This document shows, one piece after another, positions 15,429 to 23,982 of a stretch of DNA of 64,000 bases. The stretch is from Klebsiella sp. WP3-W18-ESBL-02 (GTDB lineage Bacteria > Pseudomonadota > Gammaproteobacteria > Enterobacterales > Enterobacteriaceae): the NCBI RefSeq assembly GCF_014168815.1, contig NZ_AP021972.1, forward strand, positions 930,001 to 994,000, given 5' to 3'. A model generated the notes under the pieces. The model had not been told where the DNA came from and made no database searches. It saw nothing but the letters and a program-made list of their open reading frames with translations. The number at the start of each line of letters is the position of its first letter. Position 1 is the stretch's first letter. Both the position numbers and the translations under genes were made by a program.

Positions 15429-16244
15429 ATGCGACATATTAATCGTCATCCCAAACCCGGCATGCGTCTGATGCTTGTGATGTTGCCGTTCATCCTGCTG
15501 CTGATGGCCTATTTCTTCGGCTCGGCGGTACGGCTGGACGCCAACCCGCACGACAAACTGCTGCCCGGTTTCCAGCAGATGCTGGATGCCATATCGCGGA
15601 TGGCGTTTACCCCGGATAAACGCAGCGGTGAGTACCTGCTATGGGTTGATACCCTGGTCAGCCTGGCCCGTTTGCTGACCGGTCTGGCTATTGCGTCGCT
15701 GGTGGGGCTATGCATCGGCGTGATGTCCGGCGTATTCCCGCTGTGGCGGGCGTCGTTGTCGCCGCTGATGACCGTGCTGTCGATGATCCCACCGCTGGCG
15801 ATTTTACCGGTGCTGTTTATCGTCTTCGGCCTGGATGAACTGTCGAAAGTGATGCTGATTGTCATTGGCATCACCCCGATGCTGGCTCGCGACCTGGAAC
15901 AGCGAGCGGGCGACATTCCGCAGGAGATCCTGATTAAAGCGCAGACCTTAGGCGCGAATAGCTGGACGCTGGTGCTACGGGTGGTGCTGCCGCAGCTGCT
16001 GTCGCGGCTTCTGACTTCGCTGCGGCTGCTGCTGGGGTCGGCGTGGCTGTTCCTGATTTCAGCCGAGGCTATCTCCTCAACCGCCGGGCTGGGCTACCGC
16101 ATTTTCCTCGTGCGCCGCTACATGGCGATGGACGTCATTATTCCTTACGTCCTGTGGATCACGCTGCTGGCATGGCTGATGGATCTGGCGCTCCGTCAGC
16201 TACACAAAACCTGTTTTCCCTGGGCGGAAGGAGGGAAGGCATGA
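15429..16244 (+). CDS. Guanidine ABC importer, permease
   Basis: A 271-residue inner-membrane permease of the SsuC/TauC/NrtB type with about six transmembrane helices (first at LMLVMLPFILLLMAYFFG). The cytoplasmic EAA loop that docks the ATPase is visible as LIKAQTLGANSWTLVLRVVLP. Start 15429 is chosen because GACGGAG lies six bases before it; in-frame GTG 15408 and ATG 15411 overlap the upstream stop and lack a ribosome site. It forms the channel for the binding protein at 14353 and the ATPase at 16241, and the stop overlaps the ATPase start by four bases. Confidence 0.85.
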   Translation: MRHINRHPKPGMRLMLVMLPFILLLMAYFFGSAVRLDANPHDKLLPGFQQMLDAISRMAFTPDKRSGEYLLWVDTLVSLARLLTGLAIASLVGLCIGVMSGVFPLWRASLSPLMTVLSMIPPLAILPVLFIVFGLDELSKVMLIVIGITPMLARDLEQRAGDIPQEILIKAQTLGANSWTLVLRVVLPQLLSRLLTSLRLLLGSAWLFLISAEAISSTAGLGYRIFLVRRYMAMDVIIPYVLWITLLAWLMDLALRQLHKTCFPWAEGGKA

Positions 16245-17017
16245 GCTTTATCAGTATCAATAATATCTGGCAGGAATACGGCGACCACGTGGTGCTGGAA
16301 CGCCTGAATTTGCAGGTTAAAGAAGGGGAGTTTTGCTCCATGGTGGGCGCATCCGGCTGCGGAAAATCCACCTTCTTGCGCCTGCTGCTCGGCCAGGAGG
16401 CGCCAAGCCGCGGTTCCATTACGCTGGAAGGAAAGCTGCTCAACGCCGAGCCGGACAGCAGCCGCGGCGTGGTGTTTCAGCGCTACTCCGTTTTCCCGCA
16501 CCTGAACGTGCTGGACAACGTCACGATTGGCCTGGAGCTGCCGCAATCGCCGCTGTGCGGGCGGCTGTTTGGCGGCAAAAAACGCGCGGCGCGCGCGCGG
16601 GCCGCCGAAATGCTGGAAAAGGTTGGGCTAAGCCACGCGCTCGATAAATATCCGGCTCAGCTCTCGGGCGGTATGCAGCAGCGTTTAGCCATCGCCCAGG
16701 CATTTATTATGCAACCGCGCGTCCTGTTGCTGGACGAACCGTTTGGCGCGCTTGACCCGGGGATCCGTAAAGACATGCACGCGCTGCTGTTGCAGCTGTG
16801 GAGCGAAACCCGCATGACCGTCTTTATGGTGACGCACGATCTGTCGGAAGGTTTTAACCTCGGCACCCGCCTGCTGGTGTTCGACAAAGTGCGCATTGAC
16901 CCACAGGCGCCGAACGCCTTCGGCGCGCGCATTACCTACGATATCCCGCTCAACGAGACGCGGCTTTCCGCGCTCGGCGGTACGGCTCCCGATAACGTTT
17001 ATGCATTAAGGGGTTAA
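16241..17017 (+). CDS. Guanidine ABC importer, ATP-binding protein
   Basis: A 258-residue ABC ATPase with the full motif set: Walker A GASGCGKST, Q-loop VVFQRYSVFPHLNV, signature LSGGMQQRLAIAQA, Walker B VLLLDEPFGALDP and the H-loop VFMVTHDLSEG. It resembles SsuB/TauB/NrtD and carries a longer insertion (LCGRLFGGKKRAARARA) before the signature. ATG 16241 follows a very strong GAAGGAGGGAAGG. It powers uptake through the permease just upstream; the DUF1989 gene follows three bases later, so coupling is tight. Confidence 0.9.
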   Translation: MSFISINNIWQEYGDHVVLERLNLQVKEGEFCSMVGASGCGKSTFLRLLLGQEAPSRGSITLEGKLLNAEPDSSRGVVFQRYSVFPHLNVLDNVTIGLELPQSPLCGRLFGGKKRAARARAAEMLEKVGLSHALDKYPAQLSGGMQQRLAIAQAFIMQPRVLLLDEPFGALDPGIRKDMHALLLQLWSETRMTVFMVTHDLSEGFNLGTRLLVFDKVRIDPQAPNAFGARITYDIPLNETRLSALGGTAPDNVYALRG

Positions 17018-17019
17018 CA

Positions 17020-17736
17020 GTGAATACCACGACAACATTACGCGAAGAGACGCTCCCCGCCGGTGGGCATCTCTCCTTTATTCTCAAGCGCGGGCAGATC
17101 CTGCGGATGACCGACATCGACGGCGGCGCTAACGTCAGCCTGATGATGTTAAACCCGCATGAGAAAAGCGAACGCTTGAATCTGCCGGACACGCTCAAAG
17201 GCCAGCACACCGCGCGCCTGACCGCCGGGCACTGCTTCTACTCGGATATGGGCCGCGTGCTGGCTGGCATTACCGCCGACACCAGCGGCTGGCACGACCC
17301 GTTTGGCGGCGTACTCAATGCCGCCGAAGCGGCGGAGAAATACGGGCAGGGGCGCTATCAGGAACTGCGCAATGCCTTCTACCGCAACGGCACGGATAAC
17401 CTGTTGGTGGAGATGGGGAAATGGGATCTGAATCTTGAAGATCTGCTGATGGTGGTCAACTTCTTTAGCAAAGTGACCGTGGATGAAAACGGGCAGTTCA
17501 GCTTCCACAGCGGCCACTCGCAGCCGGGCAGCTACGTGGAACTGTATGCGCCCATGGACGTCCTGATGGTGATGACCGCACTGCCGCACCCGATGGACCC
17601 TTCGCGCGAATATACGCCGCGCCCGGTCGCGCTCAGCTGGCGTCGGGCCGAGGATGAAGAGGCCGCGGTTAACGCGCTTTTAACCCGCCCGGAAAACCAG
17701 CGCGCCTTCACCAATACGCAACTTTTTGCCCTGTAA
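17020..17736 (+). CDS. cgdB: Carboxyguanidine deiminase subunit (UAAP1, DUF1989)
   Basis: A 238-residue DUF1989 protein, formerly called urea carboxylase-associated protein 1. Visible family stretches are GGHLSFILKRGQILRMTDIDG (first part), NVSLMMLNPHEKSERLN, GHCFYSDMGRVL, and a metal-type segment HDPFGG. With its partner it forms a heteromeric carboxyguanidine deiminase that turns the carboxylase product into allophanate and ammonia, as shown for related operons under guanidine riboswitches. Start is GTG 17020 after AAGGGG. Assignment of CgdA versus CgdB between the two paralogues is by size and order and is the least certain part. Confidence 0.8.
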   Translation: MNTTTTLREETLPAGGHLSFILKRGQILRMTDIDGGANVSLMMLNPHEKSERLNLPDTLKGQHTARLTAGHCFYSDMGRVLAGITADTSGWHDPFGGVLNAAEAAEKYGQGRYQELRNAFYRNGTDNLLVEMGKWDLNLEDLLMVVNFFSKVTVDENGQFSFHSGHSQPGSYVELYAPMDVLMVMTALPHPMDPSREYTPRPVALSWRRAEDEEAAVNALLTRPENQRAFTNTQLFAL

Positions 17737-17747
17737 GGAGCCGAAAA

Positions 17748-18380
17748 ATGACCGCTGCCAGCGAAAAACATGCTCAGTATGCCGCCTTCCGCCACGTGAT
17801 CCCGGCGGGAGAACCCTACCTGTTTGAGGTGAAAAAAGGGCAAACCCTGCGTCTGCTCGATCTGGAAGGTAATCAGGCTATCGACACGCTGTTCTATAAC
17901 GCCGATAACCCGCGTGAACGCTACGATGCCCAGCGCACGCTGCGCCGCCAGAACAACGCCTACCTGACCTGCGACAGCGTGCTTTATTCCAATCTGGGCA
18001 ACCCGCTGCTGACGATTGTGGCCGATACCTGCGGTCGCCACGATACGCTCGGCGGCGCCTGCGCGCAGGAGAGCAACACCGTGCGCTATGCGCTCGATAA
18101 GCGTCATATGCACAGCTGCCGCGATAACTTCCTGTGCGCCTGCCTGCACGATGGTCGCCTGCAAAAACGCGATATTGGCGCGAACATCAATTTCTTTATG
18201 AACGTCCCGGTGACGCCGCAGGGTGGCCTGACCTTTGAGGACGGTATTTCCGCACCGGGGAAATACGTCGAGCTGCGCGCCGAGTGCAACGTCATTGTGC
18301 TGATTTCCAACTGCCCGCAGTTGAATAATCCCTGCAACGGCTGGAACCCCACGCCAGCGGAGGTGCTGGTATGGAACTGA
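17748..18380 (+). CDS. cgdA: Carboxyguanidine deiminase subunit (UAAP2, DUF1989)
   Basis: A 210-residue DUF1989 protein, formerly urea carboxylase-associated protein 2. It aligns with the preceding protein (FEVKKGQTLRLLDLEGNQAI, VLYSNLGNPLLTI) and carries the conserved Cys/His set CGRHDTLGGAC, HMHSCRDNFLCAC and NCPQLNNPCNGW, which fits metal binding and catalysis. It pairs with the product of the gene 12 bases upstream in the carboxyguanidine deiminase. Ribosome site AAGGAG is strong. Its last codons overlap a 28-codon frame, and 153 bases with a second riboswitch separate it from the carboxylase gene, an unusually long gap inside this compact operon. Confidence 0.85.
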   Translation: MTAASEKHAQYAAFRHVIPAGEPYLFEVKKGQTLRLLDLEGNQAIDTLFYNADNPRERYDAQRTLRRQNNAYLTCDSVLYSNLGNPLLTIVADTCGRHDTLGGACAQESNTVRYALDKRHMHSCRDNFLCACLHDGRLQKRDIGANINFFMNVPVTPQGGLTFEDGISAPGKYVELRAECNVIVLISNCPQLNNPCNGWNPTPAEVLVWN

Positions 18381-18457
18381 CGCCAACCCGCTGGCAGCGC
18401 CTGCGAAAAATGATCTATCGCCTGTTTGAAGTGCGTGCCGGACGCCTCCTGCCTTAA
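18371..18457 (+). CDS. Possible 28-residue basic peptide between cgdA and carboxylase
   Basis: A short frame starts at ATG 18371, overlapping the cgdA stop by 10 bases in another frame, and ends at 18457. It encodes a basic, amphipathic peptide (MELTPTRWQRLRKMIYRLF, then EVRAGRLLP). The upstream GGAGGTGCTGGT gives it a good ribosome site inside the cgdA 3' end, and the ATG-TGA overlap is the layout of translational coupling. It ends 12 bases before the first guanidine-II hairpin. No family is recognised; it could be a leader peptide that affects folding of the riboswitch, or the remnant of a longer gene. Confidence 0.45.
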   Translation: MELTPTRWQRLRKMIYRLFEVRAGRLLP

Positions 18458-18467
18458 ACGCTTTTTC

Positions 18468-18517
18468 CCCATGGACGACCATGCGGTGAGCCGATTTTTG
18501 GGCGGGACGACCCGCCA
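18468..18517 (+). promoter_or_regulatory. Guanidine-II (mini-ykkC) riboswitch
   Basis: Two hairpins with the diagnostic ACGR tetraloop lie in tandem: CATGG-ACGA-CCATG at 18470-18483 and GGCGGG-ACGA-CCCGCC at 18501-18516, joined by a 17-base linker. Paired ACGR-capped stems are the whole consensus of the mini-ykkC RNA, in which the loops dock on each other around guanidinium. The carboxylase ATG is 17 bases after the second stem, so control of translation start is likely. It gives the carboxylase gene its own guanidine gate within the operon. Confidence 0.9.
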
Positions 18518-18533
18518 CGATTGAGTCTGACCT

Positions 18534-21500
18534 ATGTTAACGAAACTCCTGATTGCGAATCGCGGGGCGATTGCCTGCCGCATTATGCGCACGCTGCGTG
18601 CTATGGACATTGGCAGCGTGGCGGTTTATTCCGACGCTGATATCAGCAGCCTGCATATTCGTGAAGCCGACGAGGCGATAAGCCTGGGCGATGGCCCGGC
18701 CGCCAACACCTATCTGGTCAGTGACAAGATCATCGCGGCGGCGAAGGCCAACGGCGCACAGGCGATTCATCCGGGCTATGGTTTTCTCTCGGAAAACGCC
18801 GACTTTGCCGACGCCTGTGAACAGGCCGGTATCGCCTTTGTCGGCCCCACGGCGGAACAGTTGCGCCTGTTTGGCCTTAAGCATACCGCCCGGGCGCTGG
18901 CAAAAGCGCACGGCGTGCCGATGCTCGAAGGCACCGAACTGCTGGCGGATGTCACCGAAGCGCGACAGGCCGCCGAACGCGTAGGCTACCCCGTGATGCT
19001 CAAAAGCACGGCGGGCGGTGGCGGCATTGGGATGCGCGTCTGCTATAGCGCTGCTGAGCTCAGCGAGGCCTTCGACGCGGTGGTGCGGCTGGGGAAAAAT
19101 AACTTCAGCAACGCGGGCGTGTTTATTGAGAAATACATCGAACGCGCGCGCCACCTGGAAGTACAGCTCTTTGGCGACGGCAACGGTGAGGTTATTGCCC
19201 TGGGCGTGCGCGACTGCTCGGTACAGCGCCGTAACCAGAAAGTACTGGAAGAGACGCCCGCGCCCAACCTGCCCGCAGGCATGGCGCAAGCGTTATGCGA
19301 GGCGGCAATCAAGCTGGGTAAAGCGGTAAACTACCGTAGCGCTGGTACCGTGGAATTTGTCTACGACAGCGATGCCGCCCGCTTCTACTTCCTCGAGGTG
19401 AACACGCGGCTACAGGTCGAGCACGGGGTGACGGAGCAGGTGTGGGGCGTCGATCTGGTGCGCTGGATGATTGCCCTTGCCGCCGGTGAATTACCGCCGC
19501 TGGGCGAGCTGCGTGACCGCCTTGAGCCTCAGGGGCATGCGATTCAGGCGCGTGTTTACGCTGAAGATCCGGGCCGTCAGTTCCAGCCATCGCCCGGTCT
19601 GCTCACCGAAGTGGTGTTCCCAACCGACGACCGCGTGACGCTGCGCATCGACAGCTGGGTGGAATCTGGCTGCGAGGTGCCGCCGTTTTTTGACCCGATG
19701 CTGGCGAAAATTATCGCCTGGCAGCCGACGCGTGAAGCGGCAATCCACGCGCTGCATACCGCGCTGGGCGAAACCCGTCTGTACGGCGTGGAGACTAACC
19801 GCAGCTATTTGCAGCAAATTTTGACCTTTACGCCGTTTGCCTGCGGCGAGCCGTGGACCCGTTGCCTGGAAGTGCTGAATTATCAGGCCGCTACGCTGGA
19901 AGTGTTGAGCGCCGGTACGCAAACCACGGTACAGGATTACCCCGGCCGCGTAGGCTACTGGGCGGTGGGCGTGCCGCCGTCCGGGCCGATGGACAGCAGG
20001 GCGCTGCGTCTTGGCAACCGCCTGCTGGGAAATGCCGCCGACGCGGCCGCGCTGGAAATTACCCTCAGCGGCCCAACGCTAAAATTTAACTGTGATGCGC
20101 AGGTGGTGGTGACCGGCGCGGCGATTGCGTTGACGCTGGACGGCGTCCCGCAGGCCAACAACCGCACCTTCCTCGTGCGCGCCGGTATGACGCTGCGGAT
20201 GGGCGATATCCAGGGTGATGGCGTGCGCAGCTATCTGTGCCTGCGCGGCGGTTTTCAGGTGCCGGATTATCTCGGCAGCAAAAGTACCTTTACGCTGGGT
20301 CAGTTTGGCGGCCACGGCGGGCGGGCGTTGCGCACCGGCGACGTGCTGCATCTGGCGCCGCTCACCGCACCGTGTCCGGACGCGGTGCTGCCGCCATCGC
20401 TTGGCACCGCGCTGGCCCCAGTGCGCGAACTGCGGGTGATTTATGGCCCGCACGCGGCGCCGGAGTATTTTACGCTGCGCTATATGGCGACCTTCTTTGC
20501 GACCGACTGGGAAGTCCACTTCAACTCCAGCCGTACCGGCGTGCGTTTGATTGGCCCGAAACCCGAATGGGTTCGCGATAGCGGCGGTGAGGCGGGGCTG
20601 CATCCTTCAAATATTCATGACAACCCGTACGCCATCGGGGCGATTGATTTTACCGGCGATATGCCGGTGATCCTCGGGCCAGACGGGCCGAGCCTGGGCG
20701 GCTTTGTCTGCCCGGCGACGATTATTGAGGCCGATCTGCACGCCATGGGGCAGCTTAAAGCCGGTGACAAAGTGCGCTTTGTGCCGGTTGATATCGCCAC
20801 CGCCCGGCGGCTGGCGCAGGCCCAGGAGCGGGAAATCGCCAGCCTGACCTCACAGATTACACCCTGGCAGCCTGCGGGCCTGCCATCGCCGGTGGTGCTG
20901 GACTGCGGCGAGCGCGATAAACGGCTGGTGGCGCGGCTCTCCGGTGATACCCATTTGCTGCTGGAGATTGGCGATCCGGAACTGGATTTGGTACTGCGCT
21001 TTCGCGCGCATGCGCTGATGCAGGCGTTGGAGGCGCGGGCGTTAACGGGGGTTATCGATCTGACGCCGGGTATCCGTTCGCTACAGATTCACTATCAGCC
21101 GGAGGCGCTGAGCCTGGTGACGTTGCTGGATGTGGTGACCGGGCTATGGCAGTCGGTCTGTGAACAGGGCTCTCTGGAGGTGCCGTCGCGCGTTGTCTGG
21201 CTGCCGCTATCATGGGACGATCCGGCGTGTCAGAAAGCTATCGACAAGTACATGACCACGGTGCGCCGTGATGCGCCGTGGTGCCCGAGCAATCTGGAGT
21301 TTATTCGCCGTATCAACGATCTGGCTAACGTCGATGCGGTGTATAAAACGGTATTCGATGCCAGCTACCTGGTGATGGGGCTGGGGGATGTTTACCTCGG
21401 CGCGCCGGTGGCCACGCCGCTCGATCCGCGCCATCGGCTGGTCACTACCAAGTACAATCCGGCACGAACCTGGACGGCGGAAAACTCGGTCGGTATCGGC

Positions 21501-22136
21501 GGGGCGTATCTTTGCGTCTACGGCATGGAGGGCCCGGGCGGCTATCAGTTCGTTGGTCGCACGCTACAAATGTGGAATCGCTATCATGCGGTGGACGATT
21601 TCGGCGGTAAGCCGTGGCTGCTGCGCTTCTTCGACCAGATCCGTTTCTACCCGGTTTCTGCCGACGAACTGCTGACGATTCGTCGTGATTTTCCCTTAGG
21701 TCGTTATCCGCTGCGTATTGAACATACCACCCTGAAACTCGCGGAGTATCAGCAATTCCTCGCGACGGAAGCGGCGGGCATTGAGGCGTTCCGTCATCAT
21801 CAACAAGGCGCATTCGACGCAGAGCGCGAGCGCTGGATTGCCAACGGCCAGGCACATTTTGACAGCAGCGATGCGCGGGAGGCGGAAGGTGAGGATGCGC
21901 CGCTTAAGCCGGGGCAGGAGGGGATTGAAAGCCCGATCTCCGGTAACCTCTGGCAGGTCAACGTCGACGTGGGCAGCACCGTTCGTGAAGGCGATGTGCT
22001 GGTCATTCTGGAGTCGATGAAAATGGAAATCCCGCTGCTGGCCTCGCAGGACGGGGTGGTCAGCCAGGTCCGCGTACAGCCGGGATCATCGGTACGCGCG
22101 GGGCAGTGTGTGGTGGTGCTGGATAAAACGGCGTAG
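18534..22136 (+). CDS. Guanidine carboxylase (urea carboxylase family, biotin-dependent)
   Basis: This 1200-residue enzyme has three parts: biotin carboxylase with ATP-grasp at about 1-445 (LLIANRGAIACRI, KSTAGGGGIGMRVC, FLEVNTRLQVEHGVTE); carboxyltransferase made of KipA-like then KipI-like halves at about 455-1065 (TTVQDYPGRVGYWAVGVPPS, later GVRLIGPKPEW); and a C-terminal biotinyl domain with ESMKMEIP, biotin site Lys1163. Family members carboxylate urea or guanidine. The riboswitches and deiminase genes argue for guanidine, with carboxyguanidine as product. It differs from fungal urea amidolyase in lacking a fused allophanate hydrolase, and no separate one follows. The ribosome site is weak and lies right after the guanidine-II aptamer. 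Confidence 0.9.
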   Translation: MLTKLLIANRGAIACRIMRTLRAMDIGSVAVYSDADISSLHIREADEAISLGDGPAANTYLVSDKIIAAAKANGAQAIHPGYGFLSENADFADACEQAGIAFVGPTAEQLRLFGLKHTARALAKAHGVPMLEGTELLADVTEARQAAERVGYPVMLKSTAGGGGIGMRVCYSAAELSEAFDAVVRLGKNNFSNAGVFIEKYIERARHLEVQLFGDGNGEVIALGVRDCSVQRRNQKVLEETPAPNLPAGMAQALCEAAIKLGKAVNYRSAGTVEFVYDSDAARFYFLEVNTRLQVEHGVTEQVWGVDLVRWMIALAAGELPPLGELRDRLEPQGHAIQARVYAEDPGRQFQPSPGLLTEVVFPTDDRVTLRIDSWVESGCEVPPFFDPMLAKIIAWQPTREAAIHALHTALGETRLYGVETNRSYLQQILTFTPFACGEPWTRCLEVLNYQAATLEVLSAGTQTTVQDYPGRVGYWAVGVPPSGPMDSRALRLGNRLLGNAADAAALEITLSGPTLKFNCDAQVVVTGAAIALTLDGVPQANNRTFLVRAGMTLRMGDIQGDGVRSYLCLRGGFQVPDYLGSKSTFTLGQFGGHGGRALRTGDVLHLAPLTAPCPDAVLPPSLGTALAPVRELRVIYGPHAAPEYFTLRYMATFFATDWEVHFNSSRTGVRLIGPKPEWVRDSGGEAGLHPSNIHDNPYAIGAIDFTGDMPVILGPDGPSLGGFVCPATIIEADLHAMGQLKAGDKVRFVPVDIATARRLAQAQEREIASLTSQITPWQPAGLPSPVVLDCGERDKRLVARLSGDTHLLLEIGDPELDLVLRFRAHALMQALEARALTGVIDLTPGIRSLQIHYQPEALSLVTLLDVVTGLWQSVCEQGSLEVPSRVVWLPLSWDDPACQKAIDKYMTTVRRDAPWCPSNLEFIRRINDLANVDAVYKTVFDASYLVMGLGDVYLGAPVATPLDPRHRLVTTKYNPARTWTAENSVGIGGAYLCVYGMEGPGGYQFVGRTLQMWNRYHAVDDFGGKPWLLRFFDQIRFYPVSADELLTIRRDFPLGRYPLRIEHTTLKLAEYQQFLATEAAGIEAFRHHQQGAFDAERERWIANGQAHFDSSDAREAEGEDAPLKPGQEGIESPISGNLWQVNVDVGSTVREGDVLVILESMKMEIPLLASQDGVVSQVRVQPGSSVRAGQCVVVLDKTA

Positions 22137-22146
22137 CCCTGAATAC

Positions 22147-22171
22147 AGCGGCGCAGTGATGCTGCGCCGCT
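22147..22171 (+). terminator. Hairpin after carboxylase gene
   Basis: A perfect 10-base stem, AGCGGCGCAG-TGATG-CTGCGCCGCT, lies 11 bases after the carboxylase stop. It lacks a following T-run, so it may stabilise the 3' end or act as a weak terminator for the operon. Confidence 0.5.
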
Positions 22172-22184
22172 CAGAAAGCGGAGT

Positions 22185-22272
22185 GCCGGATGGCGTCGCA
22201 AGCGACTTATCCGGCCTACAAAGAATGTCGATCTCAATCCCCGTAGGCCCGATAAGCGTAGCGCCATCGGGC
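22185..22272. repeat. REP/BIME element
   Basis: Two REP units face each other: GCCGGATGGCG...CTTATCCGGCCTAC at 22185-22219 and GTAGGCCCGATAAGCG...GCCATCGGGC at 22243-22272. This is the usual BIME layout between convergent enterobacterial genes, here the guanidine carboxylase and puuP. Confidence 0.85.
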
Positions 22273-22279
22273 ATTTCGG

Positions 22280-23671
22280 TTAGCTTTCCCCAACAGTGCT
22301 TATCCGCTGCTCGCCGTCATACAGCGGTACTTTGCGATAGCGTCGGATCAGATACCAAAGATACATTCCCCCCAGCATTGCCCAGACCAAACCCAGCGTT
22401 AACGATGTGACTTCCAGGTTGATCCACAGCACGCCGACCGTCAACGCGCCAATAAGCGGCATCAGCAGGTAATGGAAGTGATCTTTCCAGCTTTTGTTGT
22501 AGCCTTTGCGTCGCCAGAAATGGTTGAACACCGACAGGTTGACGAAGGTAAACGCCACCAGCGCGCCGAAGTTAATCAACGCTGTGGCGGTGACTAAGTC
22601 GAAGAACAGCGCCGACAGCGCCACAACCCCGACCATGATCACGTTCAGCGCTGGCGTCCGCCATTTCGGATGCACGTAGCCAAACACGCGTTCCGGAAAG
22701 ACGTTGTCACGGCCCATCACGTACAGCAAACGCGAAACGCTGGCGTGCGACGCCAGGCCTGAAGCCAGCGTGTTAACGAAGGTGGTGCACAGGAAGATGG
22801 ACTGGAACAGCTTGCCGCCCACGTACAGGGCAATCTCCGGCAGCGCGGCGTCAGGGTCTTTAAAGCGGCTGATATCCGGGAAGAAAAGCTGCATAAAGAA
22901 CGACGCGGCAATGAAGATTAACCCACCGTACACCGCGGTCAGGAAGATGGCTTTGGGGATCACGCGCGCGGCGTCCGGCGTCTCTTCTGAAAGCGTGGTC
23001 ACCGCATCAAAGCCGAGGAACGAGAAGCAGACTATCGTCGCCCCGGTAATGATAGGGATCAGGTGCGCATTTTCACTGACAAACGGCTGTAGTGACCATA
23101 CGGTCCCCACGCCTTCGCCTTTGTGCAGCCCCTGCACGACCAGTACGATAAAGACCACCATAATGGCTATCTGTACCAGCACGAACAGGGTATTGAAGTT
23201 CGCCACCAGGTTAACGCTTTTCAGGTTCGCGGCGGTCAGGATTGCCACGAACGTGGCCACCCACACCCATGGCGGCACGCCGGGAAAGAGGGCCGAAAGA
23301 TAAATCTTCGCCAGCAGGACGTTAATCATCGGCAGGAACAGGTAATCCAGCAGCGATGACCAGCCGACCATAAAGCCCACGTGGGGGCTAATTGATTTTT
23401 GCGCGTAGGTATAGGCAGAGCCTGCCTCGGGAAACTGACGCACCAGTTTGCCGTAGCTGATGGCGGTAAACAGCACCCCGGCCAGCGCTAACAGGTAGGA
23501 CGCCGGCACGTGGCCATTACTGATGCCGGACACAATACCGAAGGTATCGAACACGGTCATCGGCGTGAGATAGGCCAGGCCCATCATCACCACTTGCCAC
23601 AGCTTCAGCGATTTACGCAGACGGGTTTTTCCCGGCTGCATAGGGATATTCAGCGAAGTGTTAGTTGCCAT
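22280..23671 (-). CDS. puuP: Putrescine importer PuuP (APC family)
   Basis: The 463-residue inner-membrane protein is nearly identical to E. coli PuuP and has about 12 transmembrane helices (for example VVMMGLAYLTPMTVFDTFGI and ITGATIVCFSFLGFDAVT). PuuP brings in putrescine with the proton-motive force as the first step of the gamma-glutamyl putrescine pathway. Start 23671 (MATNTSLNI) matches the E. coli N-terminus; the frame is open for 18 more codons upstream. It follows puuA on the minus strand with a 311-base gap. The gene ends eight bases from a BIME. Confidence 0.95.
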   Translation of the reverse strand: MATNTSLNIPMQPGKTRLRKSLKLWQVVMMGLAYLTPMTVFDTFGIVSGISNGHVPASYLLALAGVLFTAISYGKLVRQFPEAGSAYTYAQKSISPHVGFMVGWSSLLDYLFLPMINVLLAKIYLSALFPGVPPWVWVATFVAILTAANLKSVNLVANFNTLFVLVQIAIMVVFIVLVVQGLHKGEGVGTVWSLQPFVSENAHLIPIITGATIVCFSFLGFDAVTTLSEETPDAARVIPKAIFLTAVYGGLIFIAASFFMQLFFPDISRFKDPDAALPEIALYVGGKLFQSIFLCTTFVNTLASGLASHASVSRLLYVMGRDNVFPERVFGYVHPKWRTPALNVIMVGVVALSALFFDLVTATALINFGALVAFTFVNLSVFNHFWRRKGYNKSWKDHFHYLLMPLIGALTVGVLWINLEVTSLTLGLVWAMLGGMYLWYLIRRYRKVPLYDGEQRISTVGES

Positions 23672-23982
23672 GCGCGTTACCTCCACTGCGTAACGGGGTT
23701 TGCGGTCGCGTCGACCTGAAATCAAACCTGTTTAGCAGGGGAAGTAATGGCGTCGGTGGGGATAACATGCAGTCGGTGAGGGCGGTTTCATGTTCGCAAC
23801 CTCCCTCCCCCTGTGGGGACGTAAACATCGGCATCATCTCATTTCCTCGTCACAGTCTTAATCGTTAACGGAAGCCCGTTGCCGCCTGCGTTCCATAACG
23901 CGACATACGGGAAATGTCTGGATTACCAGAAGATTCAGGCCAGGTTCCACTCAGGCCGGTATTACCGCCCCGTGAAGGGGCG
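23672..23982. other. puuA-puuP intergenic region with hairpin
   Basis: The gap between the two minus-strand genes contains CGCCCC-GTGAA-GGGGCG at 23967-23983, directly at the puuA stop codon, with no T-run. It could slow or partly end transcription and set puuA above puuP expression. GGAGGTAACGCG precedes puuP. Nothing else is recognised. Confidence 0.4.

Noticed and set aside
18534..22136. Calling the carboxylase a urea carboxylase
   Set aside because: Family similarity allows it, but two guanidine riboswitches, both DUF1989 genes and absence of a fused or adjacent allophanate hydrolase favour guanidine as substrate.
22147..22272. CRISPR-like repeat array
   Set aside because: The palindromes are REP units in opposite orientation with no regular spacers; no cas gene is present anywhere in the window.
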